From: Terriglobia bacterium
Lineage (GTDB): Bacteria; Acidobacteriota; Terriglobia; UBA7540
Assembly (NCBI GenBank): GCA_030037755.1
Contig: JASHQD010000092.1
Coordinates: 1 to 58,889, forward strand
DNA: 58,889 nucleotides
Direction of reading: 5' to 3'
Shown here: positions 25,213-33,603 of the stretch, piece after piece
Layout of the letters: every line of letters starts with the position of its first letter
Position numbering within the stretch: the stretch's first letter is position 1
Made by a program: the position numbers and the translations under genes
The notes under the pieces: model-generated
Seen by the model: the letters and a program-made list of their open reading frames with translations, nothing else
Told to the model about the DNA's origin: nothing
Databases searched by the model: none

Positions 25213-25254
25213 GAGTGGTCATGCCGCTTTGCGGCACCCACAAAGCATGAAAAT

Positions 25255-25447
25255 GAGCTCGAGCTCGATTTATGATCGACTCGGTCTGTGCTGGACGAAG
25301 GCCAGTAATCCTTGGAGCCGCAAGCCCGTTAATGAGTCTGGCCTGGGCATCGTTCCGCACCCCAAATTGTCGTCTCGTTTCGGCGAGAGCGCGCGAAGCA
25401 GATTGCTTCCTCTTTCGATGTCCTCCAGCACAGGCCGAGAGGAGTCG
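25255..25447 (+). ncRNA. Candidate IS110 bridge RNA
   Basis: The region between the left end and the transposase start can fold. AGGCCAG (25299-25305) pairs with CTGGCCT (25338-25344) around a 32-nt internal loop, and a TGCCGC-TTT-GCGGCA hairpin stands upstream at 25222-25236. A looped RNA in this position is the known location of the bridge RNA in the IS110 group. The boundaries and the target and donor loops cannot be fixed by eye. Confidence 0.45.
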
Positions 25448-26686
25448 ATGATGGAAGAAATTTATGGTTGCTGTGCCGGTTTGGATGTCCACAAGCAGTC
25501 GGTCGAAGCCTGCGTGCGGCGGATGGAGCCGATCAGCCGGCTGCCTCAGGAAACGCGCCATTGGGGGACAATGACCCGAGACCTTTTGGCGATGGCGGAC
25601 TGGATGGCCGCGCAGGGTGTCACCCACGTGGCCATGGAATCGACCGGGGTGTACTGGAAACCGATCTACAACATCCTGGAGAGCCGCTTCACGGTGCTGT
25701 TGGTGAATGCGCGCCACCTGAAACAAGTGCCCGGACGGAAGAGTGACGTGCGCGATTGCCAATGGATCGCCCAACTGCTGCAACACGGGCTGCTGAAAGG
25801 CAGCTTCATTCCGCCGCGCCCGCAGCGCGAGTTGCGCGACCTGACCCGGTTGCGAGTGCAACTGGTGGAAGAGAAAACGCGCACCGTCAACCGCATTCAC
25901 AAGGAACTGGAAGACGCCAACATCAAACTGGCCTCGGTGGCGACGGACATTCTGGGCGTATCGGGCCGGGCGATGCTCACTGCCTTGATCGAGGGCCGCA
26001 AGGATCCAGCCCAACTGGCCGATTTGGCGCAGCGGCAGTTGCGGGGCAAGATCCCGGAGTTGGAAAAGGCCCTGGAAGGGCAGGTGACGGACCACCACCG
26101 TTTCATGCTGCGGCTGCTGTGGCAACACCTGGCCCAGCAAGAGGAACTGATTGCCGAGTTGGACACCAAGATCGAGGAGAAAACGCGCCCTTTTGCCGAT
26201 GAGATCGAGCGTCTGGACGCCGTGCCGGGTGTGGATCGGTGCGCGGCGGCCGTGGTGCTGGCGGAAGTGGGAGCAGACATGAAGCCCTTCCCCAGTCATC
26301 AGCATTTGGCTTCCTGGGCCGGGATGTGTCCAGGCAACGAAGAAAGTGCCGGGAAGCGGCGGAGGCGCCGCATCACTCCGGGGAACCGCTGGTTGAAACG
26401 GACCATGGTGCAAGGAGCTTGGGCGGTCAGCCGCCATAAGAACTCTTATTTGGCAGCCCAATATCGACGCCTGGCAGGACGACGAGGCAAGAAACGGGCT
26501 TTGGTAGCTGTGGGCCATTCGATGCTGGTGATCTTCTACCATATGCTGAAAAACGGCACGACCTACGCTGATCTAGGCGGCGACTTCTTCGATCGCCTCG
26601 AACCGGAGCGTCTCACTCGATACTACGTCAAGCGCCTGGAAAGCCTAGGTCACAAGGTTACGCTCGAATCCAAGATTGCTGCCTGA
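25448..26686 (+). CDS. IS110-family transposase (DEDD recombinase)
   Basis: 412 residues from the ATG at 25448. The frame is open further upstream, but that part is the noncoding left end. The RuvC-like DEDD domain is seen in YGCCAGLDVHKQSVEACVRR (Asp13), THVAMESTGVYWKPIYNILE and GRKSDVRDCQWIAQLLQHGL. The C-terminal Tnp domain has LDAVPGVDRCAAAVVLAEVG and the serine-bearing GNEESAGKRRRRRITPGNRW. It is full length with no frameshift, so the element may be active. Confidence 0.93.
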   Translation: MMEEIYGCCAGLDVHKQSVEACVRRMEPISRLPQETRHWGTMTRDLLAMADWMAAQGVTHVAMESTGVYWKPIYNILESRFTVLLVNARHLKQVPGRKSDVRDCQWIAQLLQHGLLKGSFIPPRPQRELRDLTRLRVQLVEEKTRTVNRIHKELEDANIKLASVATDILGVSGRAMLTALIEGRKDPAQLADLAQRQLRGKIPELEKALEGQVTDHHRFMLRLLWQHLAQQEELIAELDTKIEEKTRPFADEIERLDAVPGVDRCAAAVVLAEVGADMKPFPSHQHLASWAGMCPGNEESAGKRRRRRITPGNRWLKRTMVQGAWAVSRHKNSYLAAQYRRLAGRRGKKRALVAVGHSMLVIFYHMLKNGTTYADLGGDFFDRLEPERLTRYYVKRLESLGHKVTLESKIAA

Positions 26687-26730
26687 CCGAAATTTTCGAA
26701 GCAGGATTACAGAATATTGTGACAACATCT

Positions 26731-26963
26731 GCTGTAGCGGCGCTCTATGAGCGCCGGTTTCCCTAACCCGGCAGAGCCGGAACCAATGAGGCCACGTCGA
26801 CAGTGAACAGTCGACAGTCAGCAGGTGGAGACTTCCGAACCGTATGGACAAAGGTCCAAATCGAAGTGGCCAAAATATCCTGCCAGAAAAGGGCAGAATC
26901 TTACGATAGAGGAACTGAAGAAACTGTGCCGAAAAGCCGGCGCTCATAGAGCGCCGCTACAGC
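26731..26963. repeat. Inverted palindromic repeats bracketing a 155-bp dispersed repeat
   Basis: A 27-nt element (GCTGTAG then CGGCGCT-CTATG-AGCGCCG) at 26731-26757 recurs perfectly inverted at 26937-26963. Each arm is itself a hairpin. Between them, at 26762-26916, lies a 155-bp sequence that recurs at 56731-56887 with only scattered differences. This covers the whole gap between the transposase and pqqE; no gene is supported there. Confidence 0.9.
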
Positions 26964-26980
26964 CCGCCGCCGTTTCATCC

Positions 26981-28072
26981 TCAGAGCGCAGCGGGATCAG
27001 TTCGGTACGACCAGCTTGGCCGGGCGGAATCCCCGTTGTTGGCGCGACGAAGCACATCGTCAATCGTTTGGCGCGCCAAGGTGAGAGTGCAGACAGGATC
27101 AGTGGCCGCGGCGTCTCCGGTAAGCAGAAAAGCCTGGCAGCGGCATCCACCGAAATCGCGCCCGCGCCGATCGCAACTGTGGCAGGGCTCCGGCATCCAG
27201 CTTTCGTCGCGAAAGCGGTTGAACGCCGGCGAGTCCTCCCAGATCCACCGCAGCGGCTGATCCTTCACGTTCGCAAACTGCAGGTCAGGGATAACCCCCG
27301 CGGCGTGGCAGGGCAGAGCGCGGCCTGCCGGATCGACGAGCATCTGCTGATGCCCCCAGCCGTTCATGCAAGGCTTGGGATACTTCGCGTAATAGTCGGG
27401 TAGCACAAAGTCGATGCGCAACTGGCCGCGAAGCCGCGTCCGCGCCGCCTCGACAATTTCAATCGATCGTTGCACCTGCTCGCGCGACGGAAACAGAGCG
27501 TCGCGATTACGCAGCGCCCAGCCGTAGTACTGCACATGCGCGATCTCCAGCCGCTGCGCGCCGCTCGATTCGGCGAAAGCGATCATCTCTTCGAGGCGTT
27601 CCAGGTTTCGCCGATGCACGACCATATTGAGTGTGAAGCCGGTATGTCGCTTCCGGATCATCGCCGCGACCCGCAATTTCAGCGCATGGCTCCGCGCGCC
27701 GGCAAATTCGTTGGCAGCGCTTTCCTCGATATCCTGGAAGCTGAGCTGAATGTGATCAAGACCCGCGCGGACCAGCGCGTCGAGGCGGGGCTCGTCCAAA
27801 CCAACTCCCGAAGTGATCAGATTGACGTAGAGCTGCGCGGACCGGGCGCCGCGGACCAGTTCGACGATGTCCGCGCGGGCGAGCGGCTCACCCCCCGTCA
27901 AATGCAGCTGCAGCGCGCCCATCCCGCCGGCCTGGCGAAAGACAGCGGTCCAATCCTCGGTGGAAAGCTCTGCGGAACGGCGCTGCATTTCAAGGGGATT
28001 CGAGCAATAGACGCAGTGCAGGGGGCAGCGATGCGTGACCTCGGCGATAACGGCCTGGAGTCGATAGTTCAT
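26981..28072 (-). CDS. pqqE: PqqA peptide cyclase (radical SAM)
   Basis: 363 residues. The radical SAM cluster ligands are C16, C20 and C23 in VTHRCPLHCVYCSNPLEM. The C-terminal SPASM-type ligands are visible in CHSCDRRGRDFGGCRCQAF. PqqE joins Glu and Tyr of the PqqA peptide by a C-C bond, acting with PqqD. Its start overlaps the pqqD stop (ATGA). It is the last gene of the pqqABCDE operon. Confidence 0.96.
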   Translation of the reverse strand: MNYRLQAVIAEVTHRCPLHCVYCSNPLEMQRRSAELSTEDWTAVFRQAGGMGALQLHLTGGEPLARADIVELVRGARSAQLYVNLITSGVGLDEPRLDALVRAGLDHIQLSFQDIEESAANEFAGARSHALKLRVAAMIRKRHTGFTLNMVVHRRNLERLEEMIAFAESSGAQRLEIAHVQYYGWALRNRDALFPSREQVQRSIEIVEAARTRLRGQLRIDFVLPDYYAKYPKPCMNGWGHQQMLVDPAGRALPCHAAGVIPDLQFANVKDQPLRWIWEDSPAFNRFRDESWMPEPCHSCDRRGRDFGGCRCQAFLLTGDAAATDPVCTLTLARQTIDDVLRRANNGDSARPSWSYRTDPAAL

Positions 28073-28350
28073 CCGTATTCGAGTATGCCCCTTTCGCGCA
28101 ATTGCGCGAGCAGAGCCGCAGTCTCGGATTCAATCCGTGCCGCGTCCGCCGTAGGGTAGAGGCGCTTCAACTCCTCCAGGAGCGCCTCAAACGTGCGCGT
28201 GCCGTCACACAGCGCGATGATGGTGCGGGCAGGGCCTTTCATCTGCATCGCCCCTTCGGGAATCAGCAACACATCTTCTTGTCCCGGCACGCTGTTCACG
28301 CGGCAACCCGGAGCCAGTCTGAGGACGCGATCGCGCGCGAATTCAGTCAT
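28069..28350 (-). CDS. pqqD: PQQ biosynthesis peptide chaperone
   Basis: 93 residues. PqqD is a small winged-helix chaperone that presents PqqA to PqqE. Visible features: LAPGCRVNSVPGQEDVLLIP, the GPARTIIALCDGTRTFEALL core and a C-terminal helix ending RERGILEYG. It is coupled by ATGA overlaps to both pqqC and pqqE. Confidence 0.93.
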   Translation of the reverse strand: MTEFARDRVLRLAPGCRVNSVPGQEDVLLIPEGAMQMKGPARTIIALCDGTRTFEALLEELKRLYPTADAARIESETAALLAQLRERGILEYG

Positions 28351-29108
28351 ACCGCGCCGCCCTCGGCCGCAGGCCGAAACGCGCCGGGCGCGGGCCAGCC
28401 CGGTTCCACGTACGCGAAGTAGATCGCATCGAGCTGCGCCCAGAGGATGTCACACTTGGTGCGCAACGCCCCGATCGCCAGTTCCTGCTCAGCCCGGGTC
28501 CGTGCGTGCACGACGACAAAGGCCAGGGCGAATCGGGCGTCTTCCGGAGCCTGCGTGAGGCGGGCATCGAAGTAGGCGAGGCCGTGTGTGAGCCACGGAT
28601 AATGCCGGCGCAACCGGTCAACGCGCAGCACAATCAGGTCGCGCGAGAAGAGTTCGGTCAGCGATGAGGCCACCGCTTCGAGAAACGTGCGCTGCGACAC
28701 CAGGTCGAGATAGGCATTCACGGCGTAGCGCACGCCGGGAAGAACCTCGCGCTCCGACGTCACGCGCTCGCGATCGAGACCCGTCGCCTGCGCGAGCTGA
28801 ATCCATTTCTCGATGCCGCCCGGCCCTACGCCGTCACCATCGTGATCGATAATGCGCTTCCGCCAGGCACGGCGAAACTCCGGATCTGTGCTGCGCGAAA
28901 GAATGATTGCATCCTTCATCGGAATGATGCTCTGGTAGTAGTAGCGATTCAGAGCCCAGGCCTGAAGCTGTCCGCGCGTCAGCTTGCCTTCGTGCATCAG
29001 CATGTGAAACGGATGTCGGTGGTGATAGTACTCCGGTCCGATGGCTCGCAGGCGCGACTCGAGCTCGGCCGGCGTCAGGAGTTCCTTCTCATTGGCAACA
29101 GCGGTCAC
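28347..29108 (-). CDS. pqqC: Pyrroloquinoline-quinone synthase
   Basis: 253 residues, the standard PqqC length. The cofactor-free oxidase carries out ring closure and the eight-electron oxidation that forms PQQ. Family blocks: YYHHRHPFHMLMHEGKLTRG, LNRYYYQSIIPMKDAIILSR, IDHDGDGVGPGGIEKWIQLA and YFAYVEPGWPAPGAFRPA. Overlaps by ATGA with both neighbours. Confidence 0.96.
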   Translation of the reverse strand: MTAVANEKELLTPAELESRLRAIGPEYYHHRHPFHMLMHEGKLTRGQLQAWALNRYYYQSIIPMKDAIILSRSTDPEFRRAWRKRIIDHDGDGVGPGGIEKWIQLAQATGLDRERVTSEREVLPGVRYAVNAYLDLVSQRTFLEAVASSLTELFSRDLIVLRVDRLRRHYPWLTHGLAYFDARLTQAPEDARFALAFVVVHARTRAEQELAIGALRTKCDILWAQLDAIYFAYVEPGWPAPGAFRPAAEGGAV

Positions 29109-30016
29109 AACGCGATCTCCATGCCATCCCAGGCGATTTCCCAGCCGGCATCACGCACCGCGCGACGCTCCGGGCTCTGCTCGTCCAGGATAGGATTGGT
29201 GTTGTTGATGTGAATGAAAATCTTGCGAGCACGCTTAAGCGTGGCAAGACGCTCAAGACTCCCGCCGGAACCCGAAATCGGCAGATGACCCATGCTTCGC
29301 GCGGTCCGGCCCAGTCCTGGAATGCGCGCCGGCTCCTCGTCGTTCCAGAAGGTGCCATCAAACAGCAGAATGTCACAGCTCCGCAGACGATCGAGCAGCG
29401 AATCAGGAACGCCGCCGACGCCGGGAAGATAGGCCAGAGTCTTTCCGCCGGACTCCGGCGTTATCCCAAGGCCAATCGCGGCTTCGGCAGGATCAAGTTC
29501 GACGCGACGCGCATCGCTGACGAAGCCCGGATATGATCCGGACAGCGGCAGGGCTTCGAGGCGCGCGCTTCCCACCGTGAACGCAGCGTCAAGCGGGATA
29601 TCGTTCCAGCAGGCCTGTCCGGGGAAACGCCTCAGCACGCCGAAAAAGCTGTTGTCTTCCATCAGGATTTTGCGTATTGACGCTGTGGCGTGGACGCGAA
29701 AGGAGTGAAATTCACGGAGAAGCAGCAGACCGAGAGCCTGATCGATCTCGGCGCCCGTCAGAACCACGTCGGAAATCGGTGAATGGCGGCTTCCGCCCTC
29801 CGGCCAAAGCTCAAGAGCGGATTCAATCTGAACGCGCAGATCCGGCGATGCGTTGAGCAGCGTCCACCGATTGGGTCCGGCTTCCCAAGCAAGCTGTAAT
29901 TGCGTGCGCGCCGACCCGGGGAATCGCCGCTCGCGCCATCGGCTGCAATTCGAACAAGCGCAGTTCCACTGCGGGAAGCCACCGCCGGCCGCGCTGCCCA
30001 GAATTTTCACGCGCAT
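29105..30016 (-). CDS. pqqB: PQQ biosynthesis oxygenase (metallo-beta-lactamase fold)
   Basis: 303 residues from the ATG at 30016. The N-terminus MRVKILGSAAGGGFPQWNCA with CSNC gives the PqqB zinc-binding Cys cluster, followed by VVLTGAEIDQALGLLLLREF and a C-terminal IFIHINNTNPILDEQSPE. PqqB hydroxylates the cross-linked Glu-Tyr intermediate. In the histidine position after the metal-site Asp this copy has Gln (EIDQALG). Confidence 0.93.
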   Translation of the reverse strand: MRVKILGSAAGGGFPQWNCACSNCSRWRERRFPGSARTQLQLAWEAGPNRWTLLNASPDLRVQIESALELWPEGGSRHSPISDVVLTGAEIDQALGLLLLREFHSFRVHATASIRKILMEDNSFFGVLRRFPGQACWNDIPLDAAFTVGSARLEALPLSGSYPGFVSDARRVELDPAEAAIGLGITPESGGKTLAYLPGVGGVPDSLLDRLRSCDILLFDGTFWNDEEPARIPGLGRTARSMGHLPISGSGGSLERLATLKRARKIFIHINNTNPILDEQSPERRAVRDAGWEIAWDGMEIAL

Positions 30017-30151
30017 GACTTCGAGAACCAACGGGAGGGAACCGGCGCGCATCGGCCGGTACTCGGTAAGGAGGCACGCTCACCAAATCGACCGTGGGCA
30101 CAGGCGGACGCCCGCGCCCACAGCCTCAAACATTCCGGCGTTTCAGCGAAT

Positions 30152-30232
30152 CTAAAACTCGTCGCCGTTGCTGTAGGTATTGATTTCGCAGCTCAGGCTG
30201 ATTTCCTCAACTTGCGGCGTTTCCCACGTCAT
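30152..30232 (-). CDS. pqqA: PQQ precursor peptide PqqA
   Basis: A 26-codon gene, below most ORF cut-offs, found by reading the minus strand upstream of pqqB. The peptide begins MTWETPQVEEISLSCEINTY and ends SNGDEF. The Glu16 and Tyr20 of the E-x-x-x-Y motif are the two residues fused into PQQ. It lies 135 nt upstream of pqqB with the gap typical of pqqA-pqqB, and confirms a complete pqqABCDE cluster. Confidence 0.93.
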   Translation of the reverse strand: MTWETPQVEEISLSCEINTYSNGDEF

Positions 30233-30294
30233 CGATTTCACCCTTCCTTTTCAGCGTCTCACAACCCTCAAGCTATACTAGCAAGGGAGACGGC

Positions 30295-31581
30295 ATGCTC
30301 GCAAGCGGGACTCAAGGGGGACCGGCAGCAGCGGGGATCGCCGCAAGCTCCTCGCCGGGCGGCTTTGCCCGCATCCCCACCTTTCGGGCCCTCCAGGACA
30401 GAAATTTCCGGCGATTATGGATCGCGTTGACGGTTTCAGCCGTTGGCACCTGGATGCAGATTGTCGCGCTGGGCCTGTTGGTGCTGCAACTCACCCACGG
30501 GTCGGCGTTGGCGCTCGGAACAGTGTCCCTGGCGCAGGCGCTTTCGTTCCTGGCCTTCGCTCCTGCGGGCGGGGCTTTTGCGGACCGATGGGACCGCCGC
30601 CGCCTTCTGCTCCTGACACAGAGCATCATGATGGTGCTCGCCATTCTGCTCGGCATCTTGACGGCGACGGGCGCCATCCGGTTCTGGATGATTCCTCTGG
30701 TTGCCTTCGCGAGCAGCGCGACTTTGAGCTTCGATCAGCCCACGCGCAACGCGCTCATTGCGTCGCTCGTTTCAAAAGAAAACCTGATGAACGCCATGGC
30801 GCTTCAGTCCGCGGTGTTCAACGGAGCCTCCATCGTCGGACCTGCGCTCGCGGGCCTCGTTTTGGGCAAGATCGGTTACGCGGGCAATTTCTTCCTGAAC
30901 GCGGCGAGTTATCTCGCCGTCCTCGTGGTGCTCGCGATCATGCGAACCCCGGCCACCGATCACGGATCAAGGCCTGTGGCCCGATGGTTGGAGGCTTTCG
31001 GAGAAGCGATCCACCATATTCGACGCGACACCATATTGCCTCCCATGGTCCTCGCCTACGCAGCCCTGCTGTTTTTCGGCCCATCCGCGGCCATGATGCT
31101 GCCGTTTTTCGCGCGCCAGGTCATCCATACCGGACCGTCCGAGCTTGGCGTGTTATTCTCGGCTGTAGGAATCGGCGCCGTCTGCGGAGCTTTACTCGTT
31201 GCATCTCTTGGAGATTTTCGCCGCAAGGCGCTGCTGGTCTTCGGATCAACGTTACTCTGTGCCTCGGCCCTGGCTGTCTTCGGGCTGAGCGTCAGTCTGA
31301 GTATTTCCTTGCCGGCGTTGTTTGTTCTCGGCGGCGCGCAGAACGCCGCCGGTGCGACCACCATCACGCTGTTGCAAACACGAGTGCCGCCGCACATGCG
31401 CGGCCGCGCCATGAGTTTGAACACGCTGCTCGTGATGTCGATCCGTCCGCTCGGCGATTTTCCGGTTGCGGCCCTGATGGCGGGCCTCGGATTCCGGCAC
31501 GCCGTCCTGCTTAGCGCTGCAGTCGTGGCCATTGCGCCGCTGGCGTTGCTGTTTACGAACCCGGCCATCCGCAGTTCATAA
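30295..31581 (+). CDS. MFS transporter
   Basis: 428 residues with about 12 hydrophobic segments. The N-terminus (FRALQDRNFRRLWIALTVSA, then VGTWMQIVALGLLVLQLTHG) and FADRWDRRRLLLLTQSIMMV are typical of the MFS_3/EntS-like exporter group. The substrate is unknown. It is transcribed divergently from pqqA, so the two share the 62-bp intergenic region. Confidence 0.88.
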   Translation: MLASGTQGGPAAAGIAASSSPGGFARIPTFRALQDRNFRRLWIALTVSAVGTWMQIVALGLLVLQLTHGSALALGTVSLAQALSFLAFAPAGGAFADRWDRRRLLLLTQSIMMVLAILLGILTATGAIRFWMIPLVAFASSATLSFDQPTRNALIASLVSKENLMNAMALQSAVFNGASIVGPALAGLVLGKIGYAGNFFLNAASYLAVLVVLAIMRTPATDHGSRPVARWLEAFGEAIHHIRRDTILPPMVLAYAALLFFGPSAAMMLPFFARQVIHTGPSELGVLFSAVGIGAVCGALLVASLGDFRRKALLVFGSTLLCASALAVFGLSVSLSISLPALFVLGGAQNAAGATTITLLQTRVPPHMRGRAMSLNTLLVMSIRPLGDFPVAALMAGLGFRHAVLLSAAVVAIAPLALLFTNPAIRSS

Positions 31582-31613
31582 TCCAACTTGTTGCGGAACG
31601 CGAGGGAGGCCGA

Positions 31614-32450
31614 TTGAACACTGTCGAGTTTACGGCTCTGGTATGGGTTGGCTCGATTGTGGCCGGATTCCTGGGCGCGCTTACCGGACTTGGTGGCGGC
31701 GTCGTGATCGTTCCGCTCCTGGCGCTGGCGCTTCACGTCAACATTCACTACGCAATGGGCGCCTCACTCGTTTCCGTGATCGCGACCTCCTCGGGAGCCG
31801 CCGCCGCTTATCTCAAAGAAGGATTCTCCAACATTCGCGTAGCCATGTTTCTGGAGCTGGCAACCACCTGGGGCGCGATCTTCGGGGCGTTCCTGGTCGC
31901 CAAAGTCTCGACCCCGGCGATCGGCGTGATTTTCGGCGTCGTCCTCCTCGCATCCGCCTATCTGAGCAGCAGACCAAGAAGGCGCGACCATATGGCGCCC
32001 GAAATGGGAGCGGTGGCGCGCCTCCTGCGGCTGGACGGCTCCTTTCCGGAGGGCGCCGGCATGCGCCACTACAACGTCCGCCGCACCCCGCTCGGGTTCG
32101 CCATGATGTTCGTCGCGGGTACACTCTCCGGCCTGCTCGGCATCGGCTCCGGCGCCTTCAAAGTCCTGGCGATGGACCAGGCGATGGGCATTCCGTTCAA
32201 AGTCTCGACCACCACCAGCAATTTCATGATCGGCGTCACGGCTGCCGCCAGCGCCGGCGTGTATTTGCGGCGCGGATACATCGAACCGGGCCTCGCGATG
32301 CCCGTGATGTTGGGCGTCCTGATCGGGTCATTCGCCGGGACCCGAGTCCTGGTTACCGCCCAAACGAACAAGCTCCGGTTGGTCTTTGCTCTCGTGATCG
32401 TGGTGCTCGGAATCGAGATGGTTTACAACGGCCTGACCGGCAAACTTTGA
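31614..32450 (+). CDS. TauE/SafE-family sulfite/sulfonate exporter
   Basis: 278 residues with about eight transmembrane segments. The repeated Gly-rich motif is seen in LGALTGLGGGVVIVPLLALA and GTLSGLLGIGSGAFKVLAMD, the two halves of the TauE/SafE fold. A TTG start is chosen because GGAGG lies 4 nt upstream. Family members export sulfite, sulfoacetate or related anions. DUF1634 follows, its usual partner. Confidence 0.88.
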   Translation: MNTVEFTALVWVGSIVAGFLGALTGLGGGVVIVPLLALALHVNIHYAMGASLVSVIATSSGAAAAYLKEGFSNIRVAMFLELATTWGAIFGAFLVAKVSTPAIGVIFGVVLLASAYLSSRPRRRDHMAPEMGAVARLLRLDGSFPEGAGMRHYNVRRTPLGFAMMFVAGTLSGLLGIGSGAFKVLAMDQAMGIPFKVSTTTSNFMIGVTAAASAGVYLRRGYIEPGLAMPVMLGVLIGSFAGTRVLVTAQTNKLRLVFALVIVVLGIEMVYNGLTGKL

Positions 32451-32479
32451 AGCACACGTGAAATTCGGGACCTCTGACG

Positions 32480-32869
32480 ATGCCTGATACCCAAACGGAA
32501 CTGAACGATCAACAACTCGAAAACGCGCTGGCCAAGGTCCTGATTTCCGGCGTGGTCACGGCGGCGCTTATCGTCCTCGCGGGCGGCATCGTGTACCTCT
32601 TTCGTCACGGAGACTCGCCACTGAGCTATAGCGTGTTTAGCGGAGAATCGAGCGGATTGCGAGGTATAAGAGGAATATTGAAAGCTGTCGCCGCCGGTCG
32701 CGGCCGTGGTCTGATTCAACTCGGGCTCGTGCTGCTGATTGCCACGCCGGTGGCGCGGGTGGCCATCTCGCTGGTTGCCTTTGCGCGCGAGCGCGATACG
32801 GTCTATAGCGTGTTCACGTTGATCGTGCTGGTAACGCTGGTGATGAGCCTCGTGGGTTGGAGGTTTTGA
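32480..32869 (+). CDS. DUF1634 membrane protein
   Basis: 129 residues with three transmembrane segments (ALAKVLISGVVTAALIVLAG; RGLIQLGLVLLIATPVARVA; YSVFTLIVLVTLVMSLVGW). DUF1634 genes commonly follow TauE/SafE genes, as here (29-nt gap), and probably form part of the exporter. Biochemical role unknown. Confidence 0.88.
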   Translation: MPDTQTELNDQQLENALAKVLISGVVTAALIVLAGGIVYLFRHGDSPLSYSVFSGESSGLRGIRGILKAVAAGRGRGLIQLGLVLLIATPVARVAISLVAFARERDTVYSVFTLIVLVTLVMSLVGWRF

Positions 32870-32871
32870 CG

Positions 32872-32990
32872 GAGTCGAGAGTCAAAGGTCGAAAAGTCGA
32901 GAGTTGAGAGTTGAGAGTCAGAGGTTATGAGTCGGAAGTCGAGGAGATGGACTGAAGACTGAAAACTGACAAAACTGACCACTGACAACT
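32872..32990. repeat. Heptanucleotide repeat array
   Basis: Begins right after the DUF1634 stop: GAGTCGA, GAGTCAA, AGGTCGA, later GAGTTGA twice, then ACTGAAG, ACTGAAA and ACTGACA. The 7-bp phase is kept for most of the stretch. It contains no ORF of interest. Confidence 0.8.
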
Positions 32991-33033
32991 TCTCCGTAAC
33001 CTTTCCGCAACCCGCCAGTTTATAGGATTGAAC

Positions 33034-33603
33034 GTGGCGCCTGAGGGAGCAGCGTTGAAGACCGAAGAAGCTGACGAGCAGCTTCTGATCGAAGCGGCGC
33101 AGAAGAATCCCAGCCGCTTTGCGGAGCTTTACGAGGCGAACTTCGAGCGCGTCTATGCCTACGTTGCGAGCCGGGTCCGCAATCGCGACGAGGCCGAGGA
33201 CGTGACTGCCGACGTGTTCCATAAGGCGCTCGCGAACCTGCACCGCTTCGAATGGCGCGGCGCTCCCTTCGCGGCATGGCTTTACAGGATCGCGGCCAAT
33301 GCGATTGTGGATCGTGCTTCGCGGGCTGCGCGCGAGCAGGAGATTCCGGCGGCCGACGATCCGCCGTTTGATGATCGGGGTCTGGAGCAGGTCGAGCAGC
33401 GGGCGAGGCTCTTCCGGCTGGTGCGGAGCCTGCCGAAAGACCAGCACCGGGTGATCGAATTACGCTTCGCCCGGGAGATGAGTATCCGGGAGATTGCCGA
33501 GGCGATGGGACGCACGGAAGGAGCCGTGAAACAGCTCCAATTCCGCGCGCTCGAAACGCTGAGAGCGCGATGGGCAGGCGAGACGGGGGGTGCTCATGCC
33601 TAA
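33034..33603 (+). CDS. RNA polymerase sigma factor, sigma-70/ECF family
   Basis: About 189 residues. Region 2 is FAELYEANFERVYAYVASRV with NRDEAEDVTADVFHKAL. Region 4 is LPKDQHRVIELRFAREMSIR with EIAEAMGRTEGAVKQLQFRA. The start is uncertain: GTG at 33034 has AGGA 6 nt upstream, TTG at 33055 has GAGGGAG 5 nt upstream, and a TTG at 33028 is also open. No anti-sigma gene is seen; instead it is coupled (8-nt overlap) to the four-VOC protein. Confidence 0.9.
   Translation: MAPEGAALKTEEADEQLLIEAAQKNPSRFAELYEANFERVYAYVASRVRNRDEAEDVTADVFHKALANLHRFEWRGAPFAAWLYRIAANAIVDRASRAAREQEIPAADDPPFDDRGLEQVEQRARLFRLVRSLPKDQHRVIELRFAREMSIREIAEAMGRTEGAVKQLQFRALETLRARWAGETGGAHA

Larger units (their letters stand above)
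25213..26730 (+). mobile_element. IS110-family insertion sequence
   Basis: The transposase gene plus flanking noncoding parts. Edges are estimates: the left follows the 18-bp duplication and the right precedes a palindromic repeat at 26731. IS110 elements lack clear terminal inverted repeats, so exact ends need a comparison with an empty site or another copy. The left noncoding part (about 25216-25447) is long enough to encode the guide (bridge) RNA used by this family. GC content and codon use differ little from the neighbours. Confidence 0.75.

Noticed and set aside
25208-26542. 444-codon frame opposite the IS110 transposase
   Set aside because: Antisense shadow; the transposase on the other strand has all catalytic motifs.
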